Source: Bacteroidota bacterium
GTDB lineage: Bacteria > Bacteroidota > Bacteroidia > Bacteroidales > JAAUTT01
Direction: 5' to 3'
DNA length: 64,000 nt
Assembly: GCA_030706405.1 (NCBI GenBank)
Contig: JAUZOO010000001.1
Location: 515,762 to 579,761, forward strand
In this document: positions 55,557 through 64,000 of the stretch, piece by piece
How the letters are laid out: each line of letters starts with the position of its first letter
How positions within the stretch are numbered: the stretch's first letter is position 1
Made by a program: the position numbers and the translations under genes
The notes under the pieces: model-generated
The model's database searches: none
What the model saw: the letters and a program-made list of their open reading frames with translations, nothing else
Told to the model about the DNA's origin: nothing

Positions 55557-56171
55557 ATGCACATCGCAATTGCAGGAAATATCGGCTCCGGAAAGACTAC
55601 ACTTACCGGCCTTTTGGCAAAACAGTATAACTGGCAGCCTCATTATGAAACCGTTGATGAAAATCCTTATCTGAATGATTTTTATGACGATATGCAACGA
55701 TGGGCGTTTAATCTTCAGGTTTATTTCTTAAAAAACCGGTTAAATCAAATTGTGAACATCCGTAACTCCGGAAAGACCGTTATCCAGGACCGGACTATTT
55801 ATGAAGATGCTTATATTTTTGCGGCTAACCTTCACTCCATGGGTTTAATGTCAACCCGTGATTATGAGACGTATACTTCGCTTTTTGAACAAACTTCGTC
55901 GTTGATACAGCCGCCCGACCTTATTATTTACCTCAGGGCATCGGTGCCAACACTTGTTAATCAAATTCAAAAACGGGGGAGAAAATACGAAAACAGCATC
56001 CGTTTAGATTACCTGCACAGGCTGAACGAACGTTATGAAGCCTGGATTTCGTCGTATAAACTTGGGAAGGTATTAATAGAAGACGTCGATTCTGTTAATT
56101 TTTCCGAGAATCCTGAGGACCTTCGGAATGTAATTAACAAAATCGACGCCAAATTATACGGCTTATTTTAA
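55557..56171 (+). CDS. Deoxynucleoside kinase
   Basis: 204 residues. P-loop AGNIGSGKTTLTG at residues 6-18, the VDENPYLNDFYDD substrate segment, the D-R-T/S motif in IQDRTIYEDAYIF, and the lid-like QKRGRKYE with conserved arginines. It phosphorylates deoxyribonucleosides for dNTP salvage; deoxyadenosine/deoxyguanosine is usual for this Bacteroidota-type family, but specificity is not certain. Its TAA stop shares bases with the stop of the convergent adenosine-type kinase. Confidence 0.92.
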   Translation: MHIAIAGNIGSGKTTLTGLLAKQYNWQPHYETVDENPYLNDFYDDMQRWAFNLQVYFLKNRLNQIVNIRNSGKTVIQDRTIYEDAYIFAANLHSMGLMSTRDYETYTSLFEQTSSLIQPPDLIIYLRASVPTLVNQIQKRGRKYENSIRLDYLHRLNERYEAWISSYKLGKVLIEDVDSVNFSENPEDLRNVINKIDAKLYGLF

Positions 56172-57151
56172 GCGGCTTCGATCCGCTTTACCTGTTCTTT
56201 TATTGCCGACCAGACTTCGTTGTCAATCTTGGCACCTATTACCTCAATGACTTTCCCTGCCAGTAACGCGCCAATATGGGCACAGCGGTCAATTCCGAAA
56301 CCTTTAACCATCCCGTAAAGAAAACCTGCGGCATATAAATCGCCTGCACCGGTGGTGTCTATTACGTTCGAAGGGATTGCCCCAACGCGGTATTCGTCAT
56401 TTCCTTGTTTAATCAGTGATCCGTTTTTTCCGATTTTAACCACGGCAATGCTGCACATAGAGGCTATTTCGTGGAGAGCTTCTTCCGGTTCTTTTCCTGT
56501 AAATGCTTTAGCTTCGTCTTCGTTCGCAAAAATAATATCCACGTATTTACGGGTGATGTTGCGAAGAAATTCCAGATGGGCTTCAACAACATTAAAGCTG
56601 GCTAAGTCGAGTGAAACGATCATGTTTCTGGCCTTTGCCAGTTTAAGGGCTGTTTCGACCAATTCGGTATTAAGCACCAGGTAGCCTTCGAGATGAAAAA
56701 ACTGGTAACCTGCAAAGAGGTTTTCGTCGAGGTCTTGAGCGTTTACTTCAACGGCGGCGCCAAGATAGGTTCCAAAAGTACGTTCCGAATCGGGCGAGAT
56801 AAGTGCCAAGGCAACGCCTGTGCTTGTTTCGCTGTGTTTAAGAAAAGGTTTTATTTTGCTGTTTTTCAAGTCTTCTGCAAAAAAATCGCCCAGTTCGTCG
56901 TTCCCGACTTTGCCAATATAGGCCGTTTCTACCCCAAGCGAGGCCAGGCCGTGAATGGTGTTTGCAGATGAACCTCCAGATGCCTGAGTCTTATTTAACT
57001 GTTGGGTTTTTGAAAAAACCTGGTCCTGAAAATCACGGTCAACAAGTTGCATGCTCCCTTTTTGGAGCTTTAATTCATTTAATAAATCATCCTCTTTAAG
57101 CCTTATTAGAATATCTACCAAGGCATTACCAATCCCCAAAACTTTACTCAT
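56168..57151 (-). CDS. PfkB-family carbohydrate/nucleoside kinase, adenosine-kinase-like
   Basis: 327 residues. N-terminal VLGIGNALVDILIRL, the GGSSANTIHGLASLG segment and the C-terminal PfkB signature VIDTTGAGDLYAAGFLYG with the catalytic Asp. Substrate-binding segments resemble adenosine kinases of Bacteroidota, but ribose or other sugars cannot be excluded. A nucleoside role fits the convergent deoxynucleoside kinase gene next to it. The upstream membrane protein gene (57174) is on the same strand 22 bases away. Confidence 0.88.
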   Translation of the reverse strand: MSKVLGIGNALVDILIRLKEDDLLNELKLQKGSMQLVDRDFQDQVFSKTQQLNKTQASGGSSANTIHGLASLGVETAYIGKVGNDELGDFFAEDLKNSKIKPFLKHSETSTGVALALISPDSERTFGTYLGAAVEVNAQDLDENLFAGYQFFHLEGYLVLNTELVETALKLAKARNMIVSLDLASFNVVEAHLEFLRNITRKYVDIIFANEDEAKAFTGKEPEEALHEIASMCSIAVVKIGKNGSLIKQGNDEYRVGAIPSNVIDTTGAGDLYAAGFLYGMVKGFGIDRCAHIGALLAGKVIEVIGAKIDNEVWSAIKEQVKRIEAA

Positions 57152-57173
57152 ATAGATGTTAATGAAATTCGAT

Positions 57174-59660
57174 TTATGATTTTAATAAACGGATAATTTC
57201 TCGGGCTACTACGCCTAAAATCATCATTACAATCAAGATTGAACTTGCTAACGAAATATTCTCGCCATAGATAAACGATTTAGGTTCGAAACGGAATTCA
57301 ATGGTATGATCTCCGGCCGGAACCAGCATCGATCGTAGAATATAGTCGGCTCGGAAATGTGGTGTCAGCTTTCCGTCGACATAAGCGTTCCATCCTTTTT
57401 CGTAATATATTTCGGAGAAAACAGCCAGTTGTTCATTCTTAGCTTTTGTTTTATAAACTAAATGATTTGGCCCATATTCGGCGAGTTTTATAGAAGCTGT
57501 AGTATCGGGTTGAATCGCGAAGTTATTTACGCTGCTTTTAAACCGTTGATCAATAATTGCTTCTTTGCCAGGATCGATGGTTCCCAAAGTTTTGATTTCC
57601 TCATCTGCATTTTTAACCCATTGATAGGATTGTACAAACCAAGCATTGCCCAGCGCATGTTTATTCACCAATGGGAGAGCTTCGGCGCTATAAATCATGT
57701 ATTTGGTGTTGAGCATATTGATGGTCCTCAATCCGGCAAAAACGCTGTCGAGTTTTTCGGGGGTGGGCTTGGAGTTAAAGGCGTTGTAAACTTTTTGCAA
57801 TTCACCCCCCATTTGATAGTCAATAACTTCTTGGTAGCGTTTTAGTTTCGCTCCGTGATAACCGCCAATGGATTTATGGAAATACGAAGTACTTGCATCG
57901 TTAAAGGTGCTTACCATTAAATTGGCAACCCTGTAATCGAGCGATTTATCGGCCAGAATTGCCTGGTCGGCCGGCGAAGGTTTAAAGGGTTCGCGCGTTT
58001 CCATCTTGCTCTTAAAGTTAGAGCTGTTGAGGTAGCGTTTTCCAACCCAGCCCAAGTCGGCAAGGATAAGGATGCTAAATGCCACACAAGCGATTTTGGT
58101 TGTAACCTTGTTTTTAAGATATGCCCAGATCACTCCGGCCGAAAGGAGTACAAAGACCAACGAACGAAAAGCATCGGCTTGCAGGAGCGATTTGCGGTCC
58201 TGACATAAGGCTGCGATGAGTTGCTCTGGCCAGCCGCTTTGTTTTAACTGGCTATCGCTGGAAGAGCTAAAATCAAAGAACATACCGGGTAGTAATACGA
58301 AGAATAGGGCTATACCACCTGCAATGGCTGCGGCATTTCTTAAGGCTTTGAGTTTTTCTTCGGGCTTGAGTTCGTTGGTGAACATTTTCCAGAGGCCGAG
58401 AATACCGAGCAAAGGAATAGTTAGTTCGGCAATTACGAGGATCATGGAAACAGTTCGGAATTTATTGTATCCCGGGAAATAATCGATAAACAGGTTGGAG
58501 AAGAATTCGAAGTTTCGTCCCCATGCCAATAAAATAGATAGGATTGTGGCCGAAACCAACCACCATTTTATCGATCCCCGAACGACAAAGAGCCCTAATA
58601 TAAACAGGAAGATTACTACAGCCCCAATATAGACGGGACCTGACGTAAACCGCTGGTCGCCCCAGTAAAGGGGTATTTGTTTGATAATCCCTTCTGCATT
58701 AGCTATATTCTGACTTTTTAGGAATTGATATACATTCGATTTGGTATCGAGCTCTCCCGACGAGGCCCCTCCCATGAAATTAGGGATAAACAAATCGGCG
58801 GTTTCGGCTATGCCATAGCTGTAATCGTTAAGGATGTAGCTTTTGTCCAATCCGCTGGTTTGGTCGGCAGAGTTTGAGGTGAGTTCCGATTTACCACGGG
58901 TGGAGTATTTCCCATATTCGGAAGTAAGCCAAAGGTTGGTGAAGTTACAGCCTACGGCCAGAGTTGCGGCAACAAGCAACACACCCATTGACTTCATGAA
59001 ATTTGGAATGGTATGATTCTTAATGGCCATTGTAAGCTCTACAATTCCTAAGATAAGAATAATCAGAAAGGTATAATAGGTAATTTGTAAGTGATTGGCA
59101 TTTAGTTGAAGGGCCAGAAATAATGCCGTAAGCACCCCTCCCAATAAATGCTTACCTCTGAATGAAAGCAGAATTCCCGCAATTACCGGAGCCATCAAGG
59201 CCATGGAATGGGCTTTGGAGTTATGACCCGCCGCTTCAATGATGAAGAAGTAACTGGAAAAACCAAATGCCAAAGCTCCTGCAAAACTTATCCAGGGATC
59301 GAGTTTGAAAGCCAAAAGCAGGATATAGAAACCTACGAGGCTTAAAAATAGGTAACGCGCAGGAACATCAAGCTTTAAGCTAAAAAAATCATTGGCATAT
59401 TTGGCAATATTATTCTTGTACACAACAGAAATCTGGTATGCCGGCATCCCTCCAAACATACTGTTGGTCCAAAGGGCTTCCTTACCGTTTTGATCACGAT
59501 AATCGTTAACCTCTTTAGCCATCCCGCGGTACATCTGTATATCATGCTGCTGCATGACTTTTCCTTCGAACAGAGGCGTAAAATTTGCCAGGCTTATTAC
59601 AATAAATAACACTACCGCAATAACATGCGGCAATAAAGGTTTTAGTTTGTCTAAAATCAT
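57174..59660 (-). CDS. YfhO-family membrane protein
   Basis: 828 residues with about 12-14 TM helices and a periplasmic C-terminal domain (ENISLASSILIVMMILGVVAREI closes the last TM). The start ILDKLKPLLPHVIAVVLFIV and FSEIYYEKGWNAYVDGKLTPHFRADYILRSMLVPAG near the end are typical of YfhO, a GT-C-like family; lipoteichoic-acid glycosylation is known for the Bacillus member. In this phylum the substrate is unknown and a glycan of the envelope is inference. Alone with the adenosine-type kinase and DUF4834 genes on the minus strand. Confidence 0.88.
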   Translation of the reverse strand: MILDKLKPLLPHVIAVVLFIVISLANFTPLFEGKVMQQHDIQMYRGMAKEVNDYRDQNGKEALWTNSMFGGMPAYQISVVYKNNIAKYANDFFSLKLDVPARYLFLSLVGFYILLLAFKLDPWISFAGALAFGFSSYFFIIEAAGHNSKAHSMALMAPVIAGILLSFRGKHLLGGVLTALFLALQLNANHLQITYYTFLIILILGIVELTMAIKNHTIPNFMKSMGVLLVAATLAVGCNFTNLWLTSEYGKYSTRGKSELTSNSADQTSGLDKSYILNDYSYGIAETADLFIPNFMGGASSGELDTKSNVYQFLKSQNIANAEGIIKQIPLYWGDQRFTSGPVYIGAVVIFLFILGLFVVRGSIKWWLVSATILSILLAWGRNFEFFSNLFIDYFPGYNKFRTVSMILVIAELTIPLLGILGLWKMFTNELKPEEKLKALRNAAAIAGGIALFFVLLPGMFFDFSSSSDSQLKQSGWPEQLIAALCQDRKSLLQADAFRSLVFVLLSAGVIWAYLKNKVTTKIACVAFSILILADLGWVGKRYLNSSNFKSKMETREPFKPSPADQAILADKSLDYRVANLMVSTFNDASTSYFHKSIGGYHGAKLKRYQEVIDYQMGGELQKVYNAFNSKPTPEKLDSVFAGLRTINMLNTKYMIYSAEALPLVNKHALGNAWFVQSYQWVKNADEEIKTLGTIDPGKEAIIDQRFKSSVNNFAIQPDTTASIKLAEYGPNHLVYKTKAKNEQLAVFSEIYYEKGWNAYVDGKLTPHFRADYILRSMLVPAGDHTIEFRFEPKSFIYGENISLASSILIVMMILGVVAREIIRLLKS

Positions 59661-59683
59661 GATAATTAAATGTTAGGGCTGTA

Positions 59684-59938
59684 TTATTTTACTTCTTCAT
59701 AATCGACGTATTCGCCGGAGTCTCGGTTATAATGTTTTTTGTTTTCGGGCTGGTATTCGATGGTTACTTCCCCTTCGCGTTTGTTAGGCTGTTGGTAAGA
59801 CTGCTGATTTTGCTGCATTTCCGACACTTTTTTTGAAACCCATGACTTGAGCAGAAAAGGAATTACGTACCGCCCGATATAGCGGAATATCATTAATATC
59901 AAAAAGATGAATATTAATGTATCTAGTAACTTAAACAT
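59684..59938 (-). CDS. DUF4834 family small membrane protein
   Basis: 84 residues: one TM segment (about 5-27) and a hydrophilic tail rich in Gln, Glu and Tyr ending NRDSGEYVDYEEVK, the DUF4834 pattern found upstream of yfhO in other Bacteroidota as far as I recall. Function unknown. It is 23 bases before yfhO on the same strand. Confidence 0.82.
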   Translation of the reverse strand: MFKLLDTLIFIFLILMIFRYIGRYVIPFLLKSWVSKKVSEMQQNQQSYQQPNKREGEVTIEYQPENKKHYNRDSGEYVDYEEVK

Positions 59939-60085
59939 ACGCTTAAAAATTTGCGCTAAGTTATTAGATTTTTAGAAATAATGCGAATTAAGCGTTGATG
60001 GTTCTGGTAGCTAAGAAATCTTCTGAATTATCTGAACGAAACATTTGTAAATCAACTCTTAATTCGCACTATATGGTGTTCGTTT

Positions 60086-61564
60086 TTAGGGTTCAACCAG
60101 AGGTTTATCTTTATTGGCTTTCTTACTATTGTGGTTATAACCAAATACTAAGTTCATGCCGGTACGGATATTCACGTTTTTGGCATAGGGTGGGATAGCA
60201 TAGCCCTTATTAGCTACAGGTTTATAATAAAGAGGGATGCGATCGCTTATCAGGTACCATTGTAATGGCCCAAGTTTAAGCGACAAACCCGCGCCAAGAT
60301 TGCTGTAAACCTTGTCGGCAACGGTATAGCTTAGTGTGAAGTTGAACACGTTGCCCGGATGCATATTGAGCGAAAGGGTATATTGAGGGTCTACCCTTTT
60401 GTCGATAAATTGTAACCGGGTAAGGAATCCAACGCCAAACCATTTAACAAGGTCGTATTCTGCTCCCAGGTATATCTTTGTTGAAAGACTGGTTGTATAT
60501 GAATTGGTATTCTTCTTGAAAGTAAACCTGCTTTTGAGGGTGTCGAGTAAGTCATTGCCAACATCAGCTGTATCGGACAAATTAAGGTTTACCCCTTTAA
60601 AATCGTACGAAGCGTCCTGCGTAAAGTTCTGTGTATTATTCTTCCATTTAATATATCCAAAATCAAGCACGCTGGCTGATAATGAAAGTTTTTCCATAGG
60701 CTTATAAATTACCCCCATGTCGAGTGCCAAGCCTTTGTTTTGTGTCGACATCAGAATACTACGGGCTTCGTGGCCATTCTCAATACTCTCGAATTTAACA
60801 CTATCGATTGTACCATCAGGTTTCAGCTTTGTTTTAAGATGTGGAACCGAAGTATTTATCTCTGTTAGCGACCGAAGTGTCCATTGCTGGTAACCGGTAT
60901 TCTGAAAGCCCACGTTACTGGTATTGGTATTGACGTTTGCAATCCCGAATAACAACTTTGCACGAAGTCCTACCGTAAGTTTATCGCTAAACTGATGAGA
61001 TGCACCTACCGAAAATTCACGATAGTAGGTAGATTTTACCCCCATACCGCTCAGGTCGAATGTTTCCGTAGCATTTGTCCCAATGGAATTTTGGTTCATT
61101 CGTATGGCCAGCCGGGCTAAATCGTAGGGGATGCTTGTCCTGGCTTCGGCCCTGTCGCCGATAAGAAATGAAAGGTATGTTTTCTTAACCCTGAACCCGA
61201 ACGAGATAAGATCGATACGAGTTTCTGCGTAAGCAGAATTAAGCTTCCGAAGCTTACTTAGAAAATTATCCTGCATTTGCTGATCATGCAAAAACCAAAC
61301 AAGAGAATCGAGCTTGGCATCATATTTCAGAATGTCGTCAAAAGCCTCAGATGTATTTCCGGCATTAATTTCAACCGACGAGAATCCGGGCATTCCCAGG
61401 TAAAAGGTACACCTCGGCTGGGTCGCAGGGTTGAGTTGGTTCGACTGGGGAATAACGGTCATATAATAGAGCGAATTACTCTGTTGGGCCGAAACGGAAA
61501 AGACCGAAAGGCAAAGAATAAAAGCAACAGCAAAGCTTTGAATATGTTGGTTAAGTAACTTCAT
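60086..61564 (-). CDS. DUF5723-like outer-membrane beta-barrel protein
   Basis: 492 residues with a signal peptide (FILCLSVFSVSAQQ) and the early motif NSLYYMTVIPQSNQLNPATQP, after which alternating aromatic beta-strands suggest an outer-membrane barrel related to PorV/FadL-like folds. The N-terminal LNPA segment and overall layout fit DUF5723. Function unknown. It begins 12 bases after the large lipoprotein gene and may be its partner. Confidence 0.75.
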   Translation of the reverse strand: MKLLNQHIQSFAVAFILCLSVFSVSAQQSNSLYYMTVIPQSNQLNPATQPRCTFYLGMPGFSSVEINAGNTSEAFDDILKYDAKLDSLVWFLHDQQMQDNFLSKLRKLNSAYAETRIDLISFGFRVKKTYLSFLIGDRAEARTSIPYDLARLAIRMNQNSIGTNATETFDLSGMGVKSTYYREFSVGASHQFSDKLTVGLRAKLLFGIANVNTNTSNVGFQNTGYQQWTLRSLTEINTSVPHLKTKLKPDGTIDSVKFESIENGHEARSILMSTQNKGLALDMGVIYKPMEKLSLSASVLDFGYIKWKNNTQNFTQDASYDFKGVNLNLSDTADVGNDLLDTLKSRFTFKKNTNSYTTSLSTKIYLGAEYDLVKWFGVGFLTRLQFIDKRVDPQYTLSLNMHPGNVFNFTLSYTVADKVYSNLGAGLSLKLGPLQWYLISDRIPLYYKPVANKGYAIPPYAKNVNIRTGMNLVFGYNHNSKKANKDKPLVEP

Positions 61565-61576
61565 AGTCGTTGCAAA

Positions 61577-63205
61577 TTATAATTGGTTTAACGATTTGAT
61601 TTTAAGCTTGGCCTGAATCTGAAAGGCTACATCGAGGCGGAGAGCAGACGTCAGCTTTACGTATGTTTGCCCGCCGTTCCAGGTTGCAACCGTGGCTTTT
61701 ATAAAGGCGTATTTTACTTTCTGAAGATTTTTTGCCCGTGTAGCATTAAATATCACTTTAGTCGTTTGGTTTGCTTTAGCTCCGGTATTGGGATTTCCGG
61801 CATCAATAATTGTTGTGTTGTCCGGATAAAGCGTATCTACAATGTTTTTATTGTTGTCTGCTAAATAAATCTGCAGTTTAAGAGAGAATGGGATGGAATT
61901 GGCGAATGTATTGTAAAGGATAATTGTATCAATAATGCTGAAGTCATTCAGGGTTGAGCCTAAATCCATTGCTGTGGTGTCCCAAAGGGTGAGGTTCTGA
62001 GCTTTCAGGTCAAACGGAAGTTTGCATTCGACATCAACGTTAAACTTGCTGTTATCGAGTACGAAATTAGGCGTAGGAGGCGTTGTGCCAGTATATCCTG
62101 AGGTTGCAGAAACCTTGTACGATAGTTTTTTAGGCGTAGTTACCATAGCATCCCGAAGGTTACTGTTGATGGTATCCAGTTTAATAGTTGTCTGGGCAAA
62201 ACTTCCGATCACATTAAGAGCTGGAGGAGTAATTGAGAATGGGTTTCCGGTGAGTGTAAGATTAGTAAAATTGGTATTATCCGAGTAAATGCGTGTATTG
62301 CTAAGGCTAAGCTGTGCGGGAATTCCAAACGAGTTATTGATATAAAAATACAATTGCGGATTTTTGAATTTTACACCCGAGAAGGTAGCGTTTTGGAAAA
62401 GCTTAAGCTCCAATTCTCCACTGTTGTCAAGTAGAGAGGTATTGCTCATGTTGCCGTAAATAGCCTTATATGCAGGATTGTTAATCTGAATGCTGGTTTG
62501 AATATATTGCCCGGAGAGAAGATTGGATATGTTAGAAAAATTAACGGTAATAACATAAGGAAGACGGTTTGCAATATTTTTCTTCTTTATGAGGCCAATA
62601 GTATATCCCGTCAGCCCTTTGGTTCCGGAAGAACTAAAACTACCGGTTCCTGTAAAATTTACACTATACGTAAAGGCGGTTTTATTTTGCAACACTGTGG
62701 GGAAGGTAATAGTTATCGTTCCCGGATCTTTAAACTGGGACGATATCGTAAAACTCATAATCCCACTCTTTATTAGCGCCGAATCGAGTTGCACTCCATT
62801 TTGAATGGTAAAATTTAAGGTATCCTTCATTTGAAGGGTAGTACCTGTATTGGGCGGAATCGGATAGCCAACCGTCCCAAGTGTTATACTTTTCGAAAAA
62901 GACACAGATGGGATGCCCGGAAATAAACTTGCCGCCGATTGTGATAATATCTGCTGGCGGTAACTTAGCGTAAGTAACCCGTTTTGATCTGCCTGTATAT
63001 AACCTCCGGTATCTACCGCATCAACCAGATCCTTTAACGACAAGCTTCCATAAGCAACAGGAGCCCCAAATTGAGGATTGAGGCTCACCGAGTTCGAAAT
63101 TTTATCGAGGTTTATTTCGTCTTTCATACACGAAGGGAGAGATAGGACCAACATAAAGCTTAGGCCGATGACCCAATTTAGGTTGAAGCTTCGTATTTTT
63201 TTCAT
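61577..63205 (-). CDS. Large beta-rich lipoprotein, function unknown
   Basis: 542 residues. Lipoprotein signal LMLVLSLPSCMKDEINL (Cys27), then an all-beta, Ser/Thr/Asn-rich body with no recognised domain, in which many segments follow the T-x-T-I-x-F-P pattern of stacked strands. No catalytic motif. Typical of surface-exposed Bacteroidota lipoproteins. It is cotranscribed with the DUF5723-like barrel gene downstream and follows the propeller-like gene by 20 bases, so the three may act as one envelope complex, which is inference. Confidence 0.68.
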   Translation of the reverse strand: MKKIRSFNLNWVIGLSFMLVLSLPSCMKDEINLDKISNSVSLNPQFGAPVAYGSLSLKDLVDAVDTGGYIQADQNGLLTLSYRQQILSQSAASLFPGIPSVSFSKSITLGTVGYPIPPNTGTTLQMKDTLNFTIQNGVQLDSALIKSGIMSFTISSQFKDPGTITITFPTVLQNKTAFTYSVNFTGTGSFSSSGTKGLTGYTIGLIKKKNIANRLPYVITVNFSNISNLLSGQYIQTSIQINNPAYKAIYGNMSNTSLLDNSGELELKLFQNATFSGVKFKNPQLYFYINNSFGIPAQLSLSNTRIYSDNTNFTNLTLTGNPFSITPPALNVIGSFAQTTIKLDTINSNLRDAMVTTPKKLSYKVSATSGYTGTTPPTPNFVLDNSKFNVDVECKLPFDLKAQNLTLWDTTAMDLGSTLNDFSIIDTIILYNTFANSIPFSLKLQIYLADNNKNIVDTLYPDNTTIIDAGNPNTGAKANQTTKVIFNATRAKNLQKVKYAFIKATVATWNGGQTYVKLTSALRLDVAFQIQAKLKIKSLNQL

Positions 63206-63225
63206 CTTAGGTTATTTAAGGTTTA

Positions 63226-64000
63226 TTATTGTACAGGATATTCGTTTAAAAAATTCTTATCACAACCGGTTACCAGTTTAAATCCGGATTCGCCACCATT
63301 TACGGTATTTATCGAAAAAGGGGTCGATCCGTTTAATGGAAAACCTTTTTTCAATTCGCCGGAAGGTTCGTACAACAGTATTTTTTCATCGGTGGTAACC
63401 AGCCCGATTTTAAATTTGTTGGCCTTTACTTCATAAAATGCCGGACGATATTTTAATTTCGCCGGTGTTTTCAAAGATAATAATTCCTTGTTTTTCTGCG
63501 ACATTACTTTCAAGTTTGTGCCCCAAGAAAATATCAGTTCTTTAACGCCGTCGCCGTTGAGGTCATAAACATCAAACCAATGGCTGTCGGGATATTTGCC
63601 AAAATTATCTTCTTTAATATTACCGTCCAAACCGATAAAATAAACTTTTCCTTTGGTTGCGGAAACTACAAAACGGGCATCTTTGAGCGATCGTCCGTTT
63701 ATCAGTCCGGCTTTATTCGACGACAACGAAAGTGGCTTGGAAAGCTTAATTACCGGTTTCCCTTTCCGGTCTAGAATATATAGTCGGGTTTTGTCGTTAA
63801 AGACGAGGAAATCTTTTCCTTCGATGCGGAAATATTGCACCGGTTGGGTTACTTTACTATCAGTTTTGGGCGGTTCCCAACCTTTCAGAAGTGCGCCGTC
63901 CTTATTAAATGCCTGTATTTTACGATCCTCGCCTGCTATAAAAATGCGGTAATCGAGTTTTTTATCATAATCGAATACCGCCAAACCGTTTGTTGCCGGA
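63226..64000 (-). CDS. Propeller-like repeat protein (5' end outside window)
   Basis: The frame is open to the window edge at 64000, so at least 258 C-terminal residues are seen. Repeats of the type Y-x-F-x-G-x-D-G-x-I-K/L-x-G appear (FNKDGALLKGWE, GLDGNIKEDNFG, YDLNGDGVKELIFSWG, YEPSGELKKGFPL), as in beta-propellers and FG-GAP-like proteins. DLNGDGVKE could bind Ca2+. The C-terminal parts of some Bacteroidales DUF3352 proteins look alike, but the N-terminus is needed to decide. It appears to start the minus-strand set 64000-60086. Confidence 0.6.
   Translation of the reverse strand, partial: PATNGLAVFDYDKKLDYRIFIAGEDRKIQAFNKDGALLKGWEPPKTDSKVTQPVQYFRIEGKDFLVFNDKTRLYILDRKGKPVIKLSKPLSLSSNKAGLINGRSLKDARFVVSATKGKVYFIGLDGNIKEDNFGKYPDSHWFDVYDLNGDGVKELIFSWGTNLKVMSQKNKELLSLKTPAKLKYRPAFYEVKANKFKIGLVTTDEKILLYEPSGELKKGFPLNGSTPFSINTVNGGESGFKLVTGCDKNFLNEYPVQ

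Noticed and set aside
59995-60198. 67-residue plus-strand ORF near 60 kb
   Set aside because: It overlaps the 3' end of the DUF5723-like gene on the other strand and shows no protein features.

Overview
The window comes from a chromosome of a non-flagellated member of the Bacteroidota, most likely class Bacteroidia (Bacteroidales/Marinilabiliales-like). The evidence is the type IX secretion (T9SS) core set gldK-gldL-gldM-gldN with a PorP/SprF protein, a PorW/SprE lipoprotein, a giant SprB-like adhesin with a type B sorting domain, Bacteroidota-specific families (DUF4296, DUF4834, DUF5723, a short GT5 protein beside panC), -7 boxes of the TAnnTTTG type, and weak ribosome binding sites. The species cannot be told. 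No phage, transposon, CRISPR array or obvious foreign island is visible; the window is mostly core chromosome with two surface/secretion regions.

Layout. 1-9.6 kb: the 3' part of a giant secreted adhesin (SprB-type repeats, ten tandem Ig-like repeats, a P-domain-like module, a C-terminal T9SS sorting domain), then a PorP/SprF partner and a DUF4296 lipoprotein. 9.7-14.9 kb: amidohydrolase, radical SAM protein, histidine kinase with riboflavin synthase, a YhbP-like flavoprotein and an NAD-dependent epimerase. 15.1-19.8 kb: a compact chemosensory cluster (CheA, CheW, MCP) with no CheY, CheR or CheB beside it. 19.9-29.5 kb: Na+/H+ antiporter-like carrier, glmS, a truncated glycogen-synthase-like protein divergent from panC-panD, rfaE2, radA and a double-ATPase ABC protein. 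29.6-34.4 kb: PBP1A and topoisomerase I. 34.5-41.7 kb: an arginase-fold protein without visible metal ligands, then porP-gldK-gldL-gldM-gldN ending in a strong terminator. 41.9-47.1 kb: NarL-type regulator, multi-PAS hybrid kinase and methionyl-tRNA synthetase. 47.1-50.2 kb: LD-carboxypeptidase, a small array of 20-bp-spaced repeats, YraN, YjbR, DUF502 and a small lipoprotein. 50.2-55.3 kb: PorW/SprE, NifU-like, Mrp-type ATPase, HAD phosphatase. 55.4-64 kb: tRNA(CAT), deoxynucleoside kinase, PfkB (adenosine-type) kinase, YfhO, DUF4834, DUF5723, a large lipoprotein, and a protein truncated by the window end.

How it works together. Three separated loci serve one machine. GldL/GldM form the proton-driven motor, GldK/GldN the periplasmic ring, PorW the probable link to the outer-membrane translocon, and the PorP/SprF proteins the outer-membrane partners of cargo such as the giant adhesin. 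The CheA/CheW/MCP cluster could steer surface motility if the adhesin is a gliding adhesin, but that is inference. The rest is housekeeping: cofactor synthesis (riboflavin, pantothenate), envelope building (glmS, heptose activation, PBP1A, LD-carboxypeptidase), DNA repair/topology and nucleoside salvage.

The observations most worth checking are the degenerate arginase-fold gene at the head of the T9SS operon, the phased repeat array at 48.1 kb ending in a 21-bp palindrome, the face-to-face promoters between metG and the LD-carboxypeptidase gene, the cysteine-cluster PAS domain, and the homogenised Ig repeats of the adhesin.
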